This document shows positions 31,568 to 40,477 of a stretch of 64,000 nucleotides of DNA, in pieces. The notes under the pieces are model-generated. The model saw nothing but the letters and a program-made list of their open reading frames with translations, did no database searches and was not told the DNA's origin. Numbering within the stretch: position 1 is the stretch's first letter; each line of letters begins with the position of its first letter. The DNA is from Bin87 sp965222895 (GTDB lineage: Bacteria; Chloroflexota; Dehalococcoidia; Lucifugimonadales; UBA3495), in the NCBI GenBank assembly GCA_965222895.1, contig CBDCVB010000002.1:558001-622000 (forward strand). Reading direction: 5' to 3'. The position numbers and the translations under genes were made by a program.

Positions 31568-33205
31568 TCAGGCGCCGCGTATCTCCGCCACTGCGCCGTC
31601 GATGTAGAGCAGGCGCAACGACTGTACGGCCACGGCAGCCAACCGCTGGGCAGTCTCTGGGTCCAGGCCCTGGCACAGGGCGGATACTGCCTCGCCGAGA
31701 GAAGTTTGCCCGTCCAGCCTGGCCACCAACCCGGCTACTGCGGCGCTGCACGGCAAACCCTCCGGGTGGCCATCTGTAACCAGCCCATAGCCCCAAACGA
31801 AATCGCTGTCGGCCAGCACGGGTTGGCGTTGTACGCGCACTCCTGCAGCCAACCGGGGGATGGCCTGCAGCATCGTGTCCGGGCCGGTTGCCTGTTGCCA
31901 TTCCTGCAACCACAAGTGGCGGCGACCGCGTTCCGACTCCACAGCTGCCACGCTGTTGCCGAATGCGGCCGGCGCCAGTCCCTTGCTCAACACCGCCCGC
32001 TCGTAGCCACGGGCCGGTTGCCCGGCTACTGCCTGGATGAACGACTGTCGGGGCGTGAGAGCCGCATCATCGTCCAGCAACCGGCGAGCTTCCCAAAAGT
32101 AAGAATCAGCGGTTCGGTTGCTGGAATAGAACAACCGCGCCATCTCGCGGAAGTGCCCGTATTCCTTGTAGTACAACTGCTGGTACACCCGTCCTACGGG
32201 GCCGGCCATCGTCGGGTCTTTCAGAGCCGACGTTACCGCAGCCGCGGCGAGTGTAGCGGACGTCAACGCCAGGTGTACGCCGGACGAAAACAGTGGGTCT
32301 ATGAAGCAGGCCGCGTCTCCCACCAGGATGAATCCGGGGCCGTGCAATGAGTGGCAGCGATACGACCAATCCCGCAACACTGCCGGTTCGGCGACCAGCT
32401 CCCCGCCTTGCACGAGCGCGGCCAGGCGCGGCGCCTGGGCTATTTGTGACATCAGAAACCGGCGCGCGCCCATGCTGTTAATCCCGGCCTGCCCGGTGTC
32501 CGAATCCACCACCGCGCCGACACTTGCCCAGCCGTCCCGCAACGGGATGTTCCAGAGCCAGCCGCCCGCCTGAGACTCGATGAAAATGTTGCCCTCATCC
32601 GGATGTGGCAATCGCGCGCCGCCGGAAAAGTATCCATACACCGCCAGGTTACGGAAGAAGTCGTCCCACTGCCGCAGGCCAAGTTGCCGCGACAACAAAC
32701 CGCCCTGACCGCTGGCGTCGACCACGTAGGCCGCCGTCAGTCGGGTTTCCGGGCCGGAATTGTCGGATGGCTGACCGCGCACGCCAACTGCCACCCCATG
32801 GGCATCCAACACCACGCCGGTTACACGGAAGCCCTCACGCACATCCACGCCGCAACGCCGGGCATTGTTCAGCAAAATGGCGTCAAATTCGGGGCGCCAG
32901 ACCTGATATGAATAGGGATTGCTGTGGTTGGTTTCGCTGAAATACCAGCTCCAGGGATTTCGGTCGACACCCCACACCATGGTGGCGCCGCGTTTGCGGA
33001 CGAAACCGGCCCTTTCAACCTCATCGAGCACGCCCAGATCGCTGAGAATCGGAATGCTGGCCGGCAATAATGACTCCCCCACGTGTGGTCTGGGGAATTT
33101 GTCCCGCTCTAGCAGTACGACGGGGTAGCCCTGGCGCGCCAGCAGCGTGCTGACACACGAGCCGCCCGGCCCGCCGCCGATGACGATGATGGGTTCACCT
33201 GTCAT
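31568..33205 (-). CDS. FAD-dependent halogenase-like oxidoreductase
   Basis: From the ATG at 33205 (MTGEPIIVIGGGPGGSCVST) the 545-residue protein has the GxGxxG FAD site, the family block FPRPHVGESLLPASIPIL, the halogenase signature WxWxIP (GGWLWNIPLRDGW) and DPLFSSGVHLAL, which matches the FxxPxxSxG-type motif of flavin-dependent halogenases. The C-terminal 80 residues (AAVAGLVARLDGQTSLGEAV...) form an extra helical domain. Halogenases of this type chlorinate or brominate phenols, pyrroles or carrier-bound substrates with FADH2. No carrier protein or biosynthetic cluster adjoins it, and related proteins can be plain monooxygenases, so halogenation is not certain. It is last in a minus-strand run with three unrecognised genes. 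Confidence 0.72.
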   Translation of the reverse strand: MTGEPIIVIGGGPGGSCVSTLLARQGYPVVLLERDKFPRPHVGESLLPASIPILSDLGVLDEVERAGFVRKRGATMVWGVDRNPWSWYFSETNHSNPYSYQVWRPEFDAILLNNARRCGVDVREGFRVTGVVLDAHGVAVGVRGQPSDNSGPETRLTAAYVVDASGQGGLLSRQLGLRQWDDFFRNLAVYGYFSGGARLPHPDEGNIFIESQAGGWLWNIPLRDGWASVGAVVDSDTGQAGINSMGARRFLMSQIAQAPRLAALVQGGELVAEPAVLRDWSYRCHSLHGPGFILVGDAACFIDPLFSSGVHLALTSATLAAAAVTSALKDPTMAGPVGRVYQQLYYKEYGHFREMARLFYSSNRTADSYFWEARRLLDDDAALTPRQSFIQAVAGQPARGYERAVLSKGLAPAAFGNSVAAVESERGRRHLWLQEWQQATGPDTMLQAIPRLAAGVRVQRQPVLADSDFVWGYGLVTDGHPEGLPCSAAVAGLVARLDGQTSLGEAVSALCQGLDPETAQRLAAVAVQSLRLLYIDGAVAEIRGA

Positions 33206-33262
33206 CGGCAACCGCGTTTGGGGATTCGAGACACCGCTGAGTGGCAACTAATGAGGAGCACG

Positions 33263-33688
33263 CTAGTCAGGGGGTATTACGACTCGCGAGTTTGCTGCCA
33301 GTCGCCTACGGAACTCAAGTGGAAAATCGGCAGGGCCTTCTGTGGCCTCTACTTGGACATGGGCGTATCGCCATTGCCGCCAAGCGGGATCTACATACAT
33401 ATCCTCAGGACGCCACTCTATTTGTACATTACACAGTACACCTTCCTCGTGCGACACCACAATGGCAAAATCCAGGTAATCGCTTGCGTTATGGTGCGCT
33501 TGCCCGTACCCGACGAGGTGTTCTACCAGCAAGCATTCAAGCGGAATGTTGTGCCCAAGCAAGCGGTCCCGATGCCAGACTGACAAACCAACTTGCTTGA
33601 AAGCTCTTGACCTTGGCCGATTATCTCGCCGGCTCCATTCACTGGGACGAATGAACCGGCATACAATGTCCTCAGGCGGCACCGGCAT
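33263..33688 (-). CDS. hypothetical protein, third gene of an unrecognised operon
   Basis: The 141-residue product (start ATG 33688, next to an in-frame TTG at 33691) reads RFIRPSEWSRRDNRPRSRAF, then GLSVWHRDRLLGHNIPLECL and DPAWRQWRYAHVQVEATEG. It is rich in Arg, His and Trp in the N-terminal half. It overlaps the preceding gene by 17 bases. I do not recognise the family; the conserved-looking RPSEW and RSRAF blocks suggest a nucleic-acid- or ligand-binding surface, but that is a guess. The halogenase-like gene follows after 57 bases. Confidence 0.6.
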   Translation of the reverse strand: MPVPPEDIVCRFIRPSEWSRRDNRPRSRAFKQVGLSVWHRDRLLGHNIPLECLLVEHLVGYGQAHHNASDYLDFAIVVSHEEGVLCNVQIEWRPEDMYVDPAWRQWRYAHVQVEATEGPADFPLEFRRRLAANSRVVIPPD

Positions 33689-34442
33689 CAATTCCCGCCC
33701 TGAACAGGTGAATTAGTTCTTCCGCCGATGTCGTCGCCCGGGGCATACGTCTGACTGTTTTGACTGGCATACCCTGACTGTCATCATAGACGCTGGCGTC
33801 AAGAGTTCCATCGGGGAACAGATTTGCCATAACCAACAGTCCGTTTTCTAGGCGCAGGTCAAATTCGATGTCACCGTCCTCTTCGTCAACACTGAATTCG
33901 GGTTCTACTGTGTGGTCAAGGGCGGCCTGCACGATGCGGTCTGCCATAGCGATTACGTTGGCGGCTGATTGCACATCACCAAACCCCAGAGCGAATTCTT
34001 GGACAATAGGGTGACGCGTAACTCCCAATTGTCCAACCAACTCGGTTATAAGGGATGCTCCGAAGGGCCACAAAGGCCGACTGGCTTCTGACGATGACGC
34101 CTCAAAATCTGGCTGCCGGACAGATTTTATGTGTGATAAACCCAAAGCGCTGCTATGAGACCAATTCGGATTTGCATGAAAAGGCTCCCGTACCAAGCCC
34201 TGCGGTTCATACGAAACGCCGGATGCTACTACCCACGGTATCAGAGCGTTAGCATCGGTGCTGATCCAAAATCTCACGTCCGGCACTACAACACAATGCG
34301 GGTTTTCACTACCGACGGCACCCAACCACACCACGATGTAGTCTCGTAAACCCGTGTCTTGACCCGCAGTGATAAGTTCATCCAATCGCCCGGCCTGCCC
34401 CGAACGGTTTCTGACTGGTTCGGTAGTGCTGGTCGCTATCAT
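33672..34442 (-). CDS. hypothetical protein, second gene of an unrecognised operon
   Basis: The 256-residue protein shows no known motif. It has a hydrophobic beta segment (GLRDYIVVWLGAVGSENPHC), a region with VVPDVRFWISTDANALIPWV, and an acidic stretch (FSVDEEDGDIEFDLRLENGL) before a C-terminal helix (TTSAEELIHLFRAGIDAG). It is soluble, without a signal peptide. It overlaps the first gene by four bases (ATGA) and the third by 17 bases, so the three proteins are probably made in fixed ratio. The function is unknown. Confidence 0.6.
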   Translation of the reverse strand: MIATSTTEPVRNRSGQAGRLDELITAGQDTGLRDYIVVWLGAVGSENPHCVVVPDVRFWISTDANALIPWVVASGVSYEPQGLVREPFHANPNWSHSSALGLSHIKSVRQPDFEASSSEASRPLWPFGASLITELVGQLGVTRHPIVQEFALGFGDVQSAANVIAMADRIVQAALDHTVEPEFSVDEEDGDIEFDLRLENGLLVMANLFPDGTLDASVYDDSQGMPVKTVRRMPRATTSAEELIHLFRAGIDAGAA

Positions 34443-35110
34443 AGTGCCCTACTCCCGTCCAAGCGGTTCATGAACTCTTTGGCCTCATTCCACGCTTCTT
34501 CCAACGAATCCTTGATCTCGCCTTCGGTGGGAAAGCGCTGCTCATCCTTATGGAGGTTCAAGGCTAGTACCACTCTTGAGGTATCTACGTCACCGGGACG
34601 CGGTTGTACGTTGATTGTCCATTGGCGGATACCATCGGCAAAAATCAGCTGGCCGGTCCCTCCGACGAGTTCCCATCCTGATTTGCCCAAAGATTGGCGA
34701 CCAAATAGACGCTCACCAATGTATTGGATAGCCGGTTGTCCAGAGGTCTGGGCAAAGACAATCTCGATGTTGTATCCAAAAGCCCGCGGTAGTTGCTCCC
34801 CCAAATCGGTACAGTCAATCGCTTGGGCGACCACTTTGGCTAATGGGACCAAATCCCCTTCCCCGGGGTACTCTCGGGCTATCGACGACCGTGCAGGAGA
34901 CAGGTTAAGTACTATCCTTTCCCTGTTCAGCGTGAGCGTCCGGCCAGCCTCTGTTGTACCAGACAGGATGTTGGTGACGAGACCGACTTCCAACTGCAAG
35001 TCGGTCTCGACCGCATTTCTGAACCGCTCAACTTCGTCTGGCTTATTGAGCAGGCCAACGCCAACCAGCACCAGATTCACGCTCACTACATCCTGTAGTG
35101 TAGCGGCCAT
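34439..35110 (-). CDS. hypothetical protein, first gene of an unrecognised operon
   Basis: This 223-residue protein has alternating strands and helices (VSVNLVLVGVGLLNKPDEVE, TLTLNRERIVLNLSPARSSI, FGYNIEIVFAQTSGQPAIQY) and a charged C-terminal helix (GEIKDSLEEAWNEAKEFMNR). The overall pattern, with a late strand followed by a helix ending in a Met-rich segment, weakly recalls the sporadically distributed TIGR04255-type proteins. GGGGAGG precedes the ATG at 35110. It leads a tightly overlapping three-gene operon with no known enzyme. Confidence 0.6.
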   Translation of the reverse strand: MAATLQDVVSVNLVLVGVGLLNKPDEVERFRNAVETDLQLEVGLVTNILSGTTEAGRTLTLNRERIVLNLSPARSSIAREYPGEGDLVPLAKVVAQAIDCTDLGEQLPRAFGYNIEIVFAQTSGQPAIQYIGERLFGRQSLGKSGWELVGGTGQLIFADGIRQWTINVQPRPGDVDTSRVVLALNLHKDEQRFPTEGEIKDSLEEAWNEAKEFMNRLDGSRAL

Positions 35111-35199
35111 TTTCTGCCTCCCCTTAGATTCACTGCTGTCTTATAGCATACCATCGCCAGACTGTCAGCCAAGCAAGCCGTCGACCTACACCAACGTCT

Positions 35200-36843
35200 C
35201 TAGCGGTAGTACTGTGAGAATACTGGTTCTTCCCGAGTGATGATTTCGAGAACGCAGGGCTGCCCGGTAGTGGAGATTTCTTTGGCGCGCTCGATGGATG
35301 GCCCAACCTCCGCCGGGTCGGTGACTCGCTCAGCGTATGCGCCCAAAGACTCGGCCATGCGAGCGTATTCACCGGTTACGTACTTGCTGCGATAGCGTTC
35401 GGTGGCGATGGGTATATTCTTCTCGTAGCCGCCCATGGTGCCATTATTGACGATTACCGTGATGATACCCAGTTGTTCCCGGGCGGCGGTTTCAAAATCG
35501 GTGCCCGCCATTCCAACCGCTACGTCGCCCATCAGGTTGACGCAAGTTTTTTCGGGGAAGGCTACCTTGGCGCCCAGGGCGTAACCGAGGCCGGTGCCCA
35601 GCTGGGTGGAGTTTCCCCAACCGATGTAACCGCGGGGCGTAGTGGCAGCGTAAAACGGCACAATTTGATCCCGTGGGTTGCCCGACTCGTGAGTGACAAT
35701 GCTGTTGGCTTTGTCCAGTTGGGCGTTGAGTTCGTAGACCACGCGGTAAGGACTGATGGGCGCGTCGTTACTGCTCAATCGGGGCATCCATTCGGCTATC
35801 CATTCCTGTCGCACCTGGCGGATTTCAGTGGACACCGACGCATCGCCGCGACGACCTTCCGGCCCCAACCGATCTTTGACTTCCTCAATGAGCTGGCCGA
35901 GGACGAGTTTTGCGTCCCCGATAATCATTTCCTCAAGAGGGTATTCGCCGTTGAGGTCTTTTTCGTCGATGGTGGACTGGATGATGGTCTTTCCCGCCGG
36001 AACCGGCGCAGATGCCAGGGTACGCTGGAAGCTGGTACCGATGCCGAACACCACATCGCTTTTGGCCAGAAATTCACCCACCATCCGGGTACAGGTATTG
36101 CCACCGGCGCCCAGCGCCAACGGGTGATTCTCCGGGAAGCCGCTTTTGCCCAGCGTGGTGGTCATGGTGGGCGCATTCAGCAGCTCGGCAAGTTCGACCA
36201 ACTCCGTGGTTGCCTCGGATTAGAGCACACCCTGCCCGGCGTAGATTACCGGCCGGCGCGCGTTGATGAGCAGTTCGGCAACACGGGATACATCACGAGG
36301 GTCGCCGCCAGACCGGCGCTTCTCCTGCGGCTTGTAGTGGAACTGTTCTTCGGAAATCTCGCCGGCCAGGATGTCGTTGGGCATCTCCAGCAGCACCGGG
36401 TGGGGACGGCCGGTTCGCAGCTGGGTGTAGGCGCGCTGCATCAGCTCCGGCACACGTTCGGTGTAGTTGACGAAATCGGCCCACTTGGTAACGCCCTGGT
36501 AGTTGCGAGTGGCGTCAAAGTCGGAAGACATTCCGTGACGACGGGTGCCGGGATGACCGGGAATCATCAAGATGGGCGACGAGTCCGCGTAGGCCTGAGC
36601 CACGCCGGAAAAAGCATTCTCGATACCGGGCCCGCCCTGCACGATACAAACACCGTTCTTGTTGCCGTTGTTGACCCGACTGTACGCGTCGGCCATGTTC
36701 ACCGCCGTGCGTTCCATTCGGGAAATGATTGGCCGAATACCGGCAGCAGCGCAAGCGTCAATGAGGATATTGTTGGGGAAGCAGAAAACGACGTCAACGC
36801 CCTCTTGTCCCAGGATGTTGGCAACCGCTGTTTTCCCGTCCAT
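35200..36843 (-). pseudogene. thiamine pyrophosphate-dependent enzyme with an internal TAA stop
   Basis: One frame runs from the ATG at 36843 to 35200 (548 codons), broken only by TAA at 36222-36220 (codon 208), within AGQGVL-stop-SEATTELVELAELL. Related enzymes have Tyr there (GQGVLYSEA...), so a single base change TAT/TAC to TAA explains it. Both halves are otherwise intact. The N-half has the TPP-activating Glu in RMERTAVNMADAYSR, and the C-half has the metal/TPP motif GDVAVGMAGTDFETAARE ending in VIVNNGTMGG. It resembles the acetolactate synthase-type protein at 9864-11534. Recent inactivation, readthrough or an assembly error are possible; TAA is not a known recoding codon for Sec or Pyl. 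Confidence 0.85.
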
Positions 36844-37350
36844 TTAGTCCCCCAATCCCCGATTGGGCGCGGCTACCGCATCCGCGTCGGATGCCAGGCG
36901 CCGTCACCTTTGTGCTTAGCAGATTCAGTCAACCAAAGCAGTATATTTCAATCCCGATAGCACGGCAAATCTGCGACATTCGCCAGGCGGGCCGGCCTTT
37001 CATTGCAGCCGGGTTATTCGCAGGGAGGGCGTGCTCTTCGTCGGTTGGGCGACTTGAACACGGTGCGTTGGAGCGGAAATCAATCGGCGGTGTCAGATTG
37101 GGCAACACTAATCGTCGCAATGCTCGCAATTCGGTATGTTGCGGTGGGGTTCGGCGGGTACTAACCAGGCGAGAAATGCGCTTTGTTTCAACCGCACGCT
37201 CAAATCGTTGCATTGTGTCCATAGGAACAAGTATAGTGTAGGTCGTATTAGGTTGCGCCGGTCCGCCTTCCTCCGAATAGGGAATCGCTGAGCCCGACGA
37301 ATCAAACCAATCGAGTACAGTGTCAAACCCATTTGACCGGAGGAAAAATC
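36844..37350. other. intergenic region, one candidate promoter, no gene supported
   Basis: The 507-base gap separates the broken TPP gene from the zinc-ribbon gene. A 97-codon minus-strand frame at 36929-37222 has no family resemblance and a biased composition, so I do not annotate it. A plausible promoter lies at 37208-37237. The region near 36844-36870 contains CCCCAATCCCCGATTGGG, a GC-rich palindromic stretch. Confidence 0.5.
37208..37237 (+). promoter_or_regulatory. candidate sigma-70 promoter for the zinc-ribbon gene
   Basis: TTGCAT (37208-37213) and TATAGT (37232-37237) are separated by 18 bases. The nearest downstream plus-strand gene starts at 37351, leaving a leader of about 105 bases. 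Confidence 0.4.
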
Positions 37351-37665
37351 GTGGCTCTTTCAGATATTACCTTGGTGTGCAGCGACTGTGGCGCCGAGTT
37401 TCCGTTTACCGTAGGCGAGCAGGAATTCTACTCTTCCCGCGGCTTCACCAACTATCCCAAGCGCTGTTCCTCTTGCCGGAATGCCCGGCGTGGACAGCAG
37501 CCTCGGGACGGGGGCGGCGGTGGCGGCGGTGGCTACGGTGCGCCTCGCGAAACCTTCTCAATCGTTTGCAGCAACTGTGGCGCCGATGCCACCGTGCCGT
37601 TCCGGCCGCGTGGCGACCGTCCCGTGTACTGCAGCGACTGTTTCTCGCAAATGCGGAACTCCTGA
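37351..37665 (+). CDS. double zinc-ribbon protein (CxxC)
   Basis: A GTG start at 37351, eight bases after GGAGG, gives a 104-residue protein beginning MALSDITLVCSDCGAEFPFT. Two cysteine sets are visible: C10, C13, C39 and C42 (first ribbon) and C73, C76, C94 and C97 (second), separated by a poly-Gly linker (residues 54-61). The first matches the probable zinc-ribbon family (zf-trcl-like) with the QEFYSSRGFTNYPKRC block. Such proteins are common in Chloroflexota, where many are expressed with cold-shock-like patterns; the function is unknown. A terminator-like hairpin follows at 37767-37794. Confidence 0.85.
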   Translation: MALSDITLVCSDCGAEFPFTVGEQEFYSSRGFTNYPKRCSSCRNARRGQQPRDGGGGGGGGYGAPRETFSIVCSNCGADATVPFRPRGDRPVYCSDCFSQMRNS

Positions 37666-37766
37666 ACCGCAGCACACCGCAAATCCACTTCGTTCCGGAC
37701 CGGGCGGTTTGTGTCTGCCGGCCGGAACGCTCGGCTCCGTAAGCCAGGCTGGGGAGCCGGCATGGT

Positions 37767-37794
37767 CCCGTCGCTGTTAGCGGCGGGTTCTTCT
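37767..37794 (+). terminator. probable Rho-independent terminator after the zinc-ribbon gene
   Basis: CCCGTCGC (37767-37774) pairs with GCGGCGGG (37780-37787), with one G-T wobble and loop TGTTA, and is followed by TTCTTCT. It lies about 100 bases downstream of the stop and isolates the zinc-ribbon gene from the menaquinone operon. Confidence 0.6.
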
Positions 37795-37941
37795 ATGGCC
37801 TCACTGGTACGCTGCGCCGGTCGGCAGCGCCAGCCCGAGCTCAGGTTCCCACGCTGATACAATATGGATACATTCCGCATGAATACGGTCCGCCCCGAAG
37901 CAGCTAGCCCTGCGTAATTTGACCCGGTCTGCGTAACCTTA

Positions 37942-39426
37942 ATGCCGTACCAAGACCTGCGCGAGTTCGTTGCCTTTCTCGAAAGCAAAGGCGATTTGCG
38001 CCGTATTTCCGCTCCGGTTGACCCGGAGCTGGAAATTACCGAGATTGCGCACCGGATGTTGCGGGCCGATGGCCCGGCCCTCCTCTTCGAGAACGTAGTT
38101 GGACACAACATACCGGTTCTGATCAACCTGTTCTGCTCCAACCGTCGAATGCACTGGGCTCTCGATGTAGACAGCGCCGATGAGCTGGCCGCCCGTCTGG
38201 AATCCATGATCGAACTGGTGCAAGGCGGCCCGCCATCAGGGATCGTCAACAAATTGCGCACGCTGGGGCGTCTGGTACACGTTGGCTCATATCAACCCCG
38301 TACCGTTAACAACGCTCCGTGTCAGGAAGTGGTGCTTACCGGCGATCAGGTTAACTTGTATGACTTGCCCATCATCAAGTGCTGGCCGGAGGATGCGGGC
38401 CCCTACATAACCCTGCCGCTGGTGATTACCAAAGACCCCGCAACGGGCACCCAGAACTACGGCATTTACCGGATGCAGGTGTACGACCGCTGCACTACGG
38501 GAATGCACTGGCAGACCCACAAGGTTGGGGCCAGACACTACCGCTCCAGCGCCGAACGCGCGGATGACAGATTGGAGGTGGCCGTGGCGTTGGGCGGAGA
38601 CCCGGCATCCATCTGGACCGGATCGGCCCCGTTGCCTCCCGACATCGACGAGATGGTGCTGGCGGGTTTCGTTCGCGACCGCGGTGTGGAACTCACGCCG
38701 GCAAAGACCGTCAACCTTATGGTGCCGGCCCACGCAGAAATTGTCCTGGAAGGTTACGTAACACCCGGCGAGGAACGCACTGAGGGCCCGTTTGGCGACC
38801 ACACCGGTTACTATTCGCTGGCTGAACCGTATCCGGTATTCCACGTTACGACCATCACCCGACGGCGCAACCCCATCTATCCGACCACCTTCGTGGGCCG
38901 CCCGCCGACCGAGGATTACTGGATGGGCAAAGTGACCGAGCGGGTTTTCCTGCCGCTGATTCGGCTGATCCTGCCCGAAGTGGTGGACATCAATATGCCA
39001 GCCGAGGGAATATTCCACAACCTGGTCCTGGTGTCGATGAAGAAAGAATACCCGGGGCAGGCCCGCAAGGTGATTTACGGCCTTTGGGGTCTCGGCCTGT
39101 TGAGTCTTACCAAGGTAATTGTGGTGGTTGACGATTTCGTGGATGTGCAGAACGCCTCCGAGGTGGCCTGGAGAGTGGCCAATAACATCAATCCGGGCAC
39201 CGACCTGGTCGTGGTGGAAGGGCCAATCGACGACCTGGACGTGGCATCTCCAACCCCCCGGTTCGGCAGCAAGCTGGGCATCGACGCCACGCGCAAGGGG
39301 CCTGAGGAGGGCTACCTGCGGGAGTGGCCGCCGGACATCGAAATGAGCCCGGCCATTCGCCAGCGCGTGTCCCGGCGTTGGTCGGAGCTGGGTCTGGACG
39401 ACATTATCCCGCCGCCCGACTGCTGA
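37942..39426 (+). CDS. UbiD family prenyl-FMN-dependent decarboxylase, probably menaquinone pathway
   Basis: The 494-residue protein has the UbiD family layout from MPYQDLREFVAFLESKGDLR onward, with YGIYRMQVYDRCTTGMHWQ, the prFMN-region Glu and Arg in EGYVTPGEERTEGPFGDHTG, and PTTFVGRPPTEDYWMGK. In the futalosine route the UbiD homologue (MqnL) decarboxylates the prenylated naphthoate precursor. It is the first gene of a run with UbiA, UbiX and MenG homologues, which together match that late pathway. It needs prenylated FMN made by the UbiX homologue at 40478-41092. Confidence 0.9.
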   Translation: MPYQDLREFVAFLESKGDLRRISAPVDPELEITEIAHRMLRADGPALLFENVVGHNIPVLINLFCSNRRMHWALDVDSADELAARLESMIELVQGGPPSGIVNKLRTLGRLVHVGSYQPRTVNNAPCQEVVLTGDQVNLYDLPIIKCWPEDAGPYITLPLVITKDPATGTQNYGIYRMQVYDRCTTGMHWQTHKVGARHYRSSAERADDRLEVAVALGGDPASIWTGSAPLPPDIDEMVLAGFVRDRGVELTPAKTVNLMVPAHAEIVLEGYVTPGEERTEGPFGDHTGYYSLAEPYPVFHVTTITRRRNPIYPTTFVGRPPTEDYWMGKVTERVFLPLIRLILPEVVDINMPAEGIFHNLVLVSMKKEYPGQARKVIYGLWGLGLLSLTKVIVVVDDFVDVQNASEVAWRVANNINPGTDLVVVEGPIDDLDVASPTPRFGSKLGIDATRKGPEEGYLREWPPDIEMSPAIRQRVSRRWSELGLDDIIPPPDC

Positions 39427-39502
39427 CCAATCCATCATACCCAGAAGGCGGAGTCAGCTAAAAATCCGGTCCATCCTGCCTATCCATGTAAAACTCGCAC
39501 TT

Positions 39503-40432
39503 ATGCAAGAAGCGCCGCCAGCCCGCCAATCGGCCCGGTCGATTGTCGGCAAACTACCCCATTACCTGAGCGCGATCCGCGTTTGGGAGTCGCTTTTCGC
39601 GATGCCGTTCGGATACATGGGCATGGTGCTGTCATCCCACTACGCCGGCGGCAGCGGGTGGCCAGGCTGGCACGTTTTCATCTGGATTACGCTGGCTTTC
39701 GTTGGCGTCCGAACGCTGGGGATGTCAGCAAACCGCATCATCAACGCCCGCGAGGACGCCCGCAACCCACGCACCGCGGGGCGCCATATTCCCGCCGGTA
39801 TCCTGAAGCCCATCGAGGTTGGGGGGATGGCCGCTGTTGGCGCTGCCGTGTTTTTCACCGCAGCGTGGCAACTCAACCCGCTGGCGTTGATGCTGGCGCC
39901 CGTGGCAGCCCTGTACGTGATTTTCTATTCTTTTGCCAAATACTACACCTGGCTGTGCAGCCTGATGCTCGGCATGGCGCTGGCGACGGCGCCCTCCGGG
40001 GCCTGGATCGGCGTGGCGGGCCGGTTGGATTGGCAACCCGTTTTGCTCACTTTTGCGGTGGCGATGTGGGCCGGCGGGTTTGAAACCATCTACGGCAGCA
40101 TGGACTACGATTTCGACCGCGCCAACGGCATCAAGTCGATTGCGGCCCGCTTCGGTGTACGCAACGCTTTTCGCACCACGCGTGTCCTGCACGCCATCGC
40201 GGCGGCGGCGCTGCTGGCGCTGGGCATCTGGATGGGTCTCAACGTGTTCTATTTCATCGGTTGGGCCATTACAGTGGCACTGCTGGTCTACGAGAACAAC
40301 ATGGTCAAGTCGGGAGACACCTCCCGGGTGCCCATCGCGTTTTTCCAAATCAACAGCTATATCTCCACCCAGTTGCTGTTTTTCACCATACTTGCCGTTG
40401 CTTTGCCCTTCGACGGGTTCTTTCCCTGGTAG
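39503..40432 (+). CDS. UbiA family prenyltransferase, probably menaquinone pathway
   Basis: This 309-residue polytopic protein has the two Asp-rich motifs of UbiA prenyltransferases, NRIINAREDARNPRTAGR and YGSMDYDFDRANGIKSI, which bind Mg2+-diphosphate. About eight membrane helices are visible (for example MLAPVAALYVIFYSFAKYY and LLFFTILAVALPFDGFFPW). In the futalosine route this would be MqnP, attaching a polyprenyl chain to the naphthoate. It follows the UbiD gene by 76 bases and precedes the UbiX gene by 45 bases on the same strand. Confidence 0.9.
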   Translation: MQEAPPARQSARSIVGKLPHYLSAIRVWESLFAMPFGYMGMVLSSHYAGGSGWPGWHVFIWITLAFVGVRTLGMSANRIINAREDARNPRTAGRHIPAGILKPIEVGGMAAVGAAVFFTAAWQLNPLALMLAPVAALYVIFYSFAKYYTWLCSLMLGMALATAPSGAWIGVAGRLDWQPVLLTFAVAMWAGGFETIYGSMDYDFDRANGIKSIAARFGVRNAFRTTRVLHAIAAAALLALGIWMGLNVFYFIGWAITVALLVYENNMVKSGDTSRVPIAFFQINSYISTQLLFFTILAVALPFDGFFPW

Positions 40433-40477
40433 ACGGCAGCTGGGCTAGACGGTAGCCGGGCTAACGGACACACCATA

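Noticed and set aside
36220..36222. recoding of TAA as an amino acid
   Set aside because: TAA is not a known recoding codon for selenocysteine or pyrrolysine, and the position is a Tyr in relatives, so a point mutation is simpler.
36929..37222. 97-codon minus-strand open frame
   Set aside because: It has no recognisable family, no good ribosome-binding site and a composition unlike neighbouring genes.
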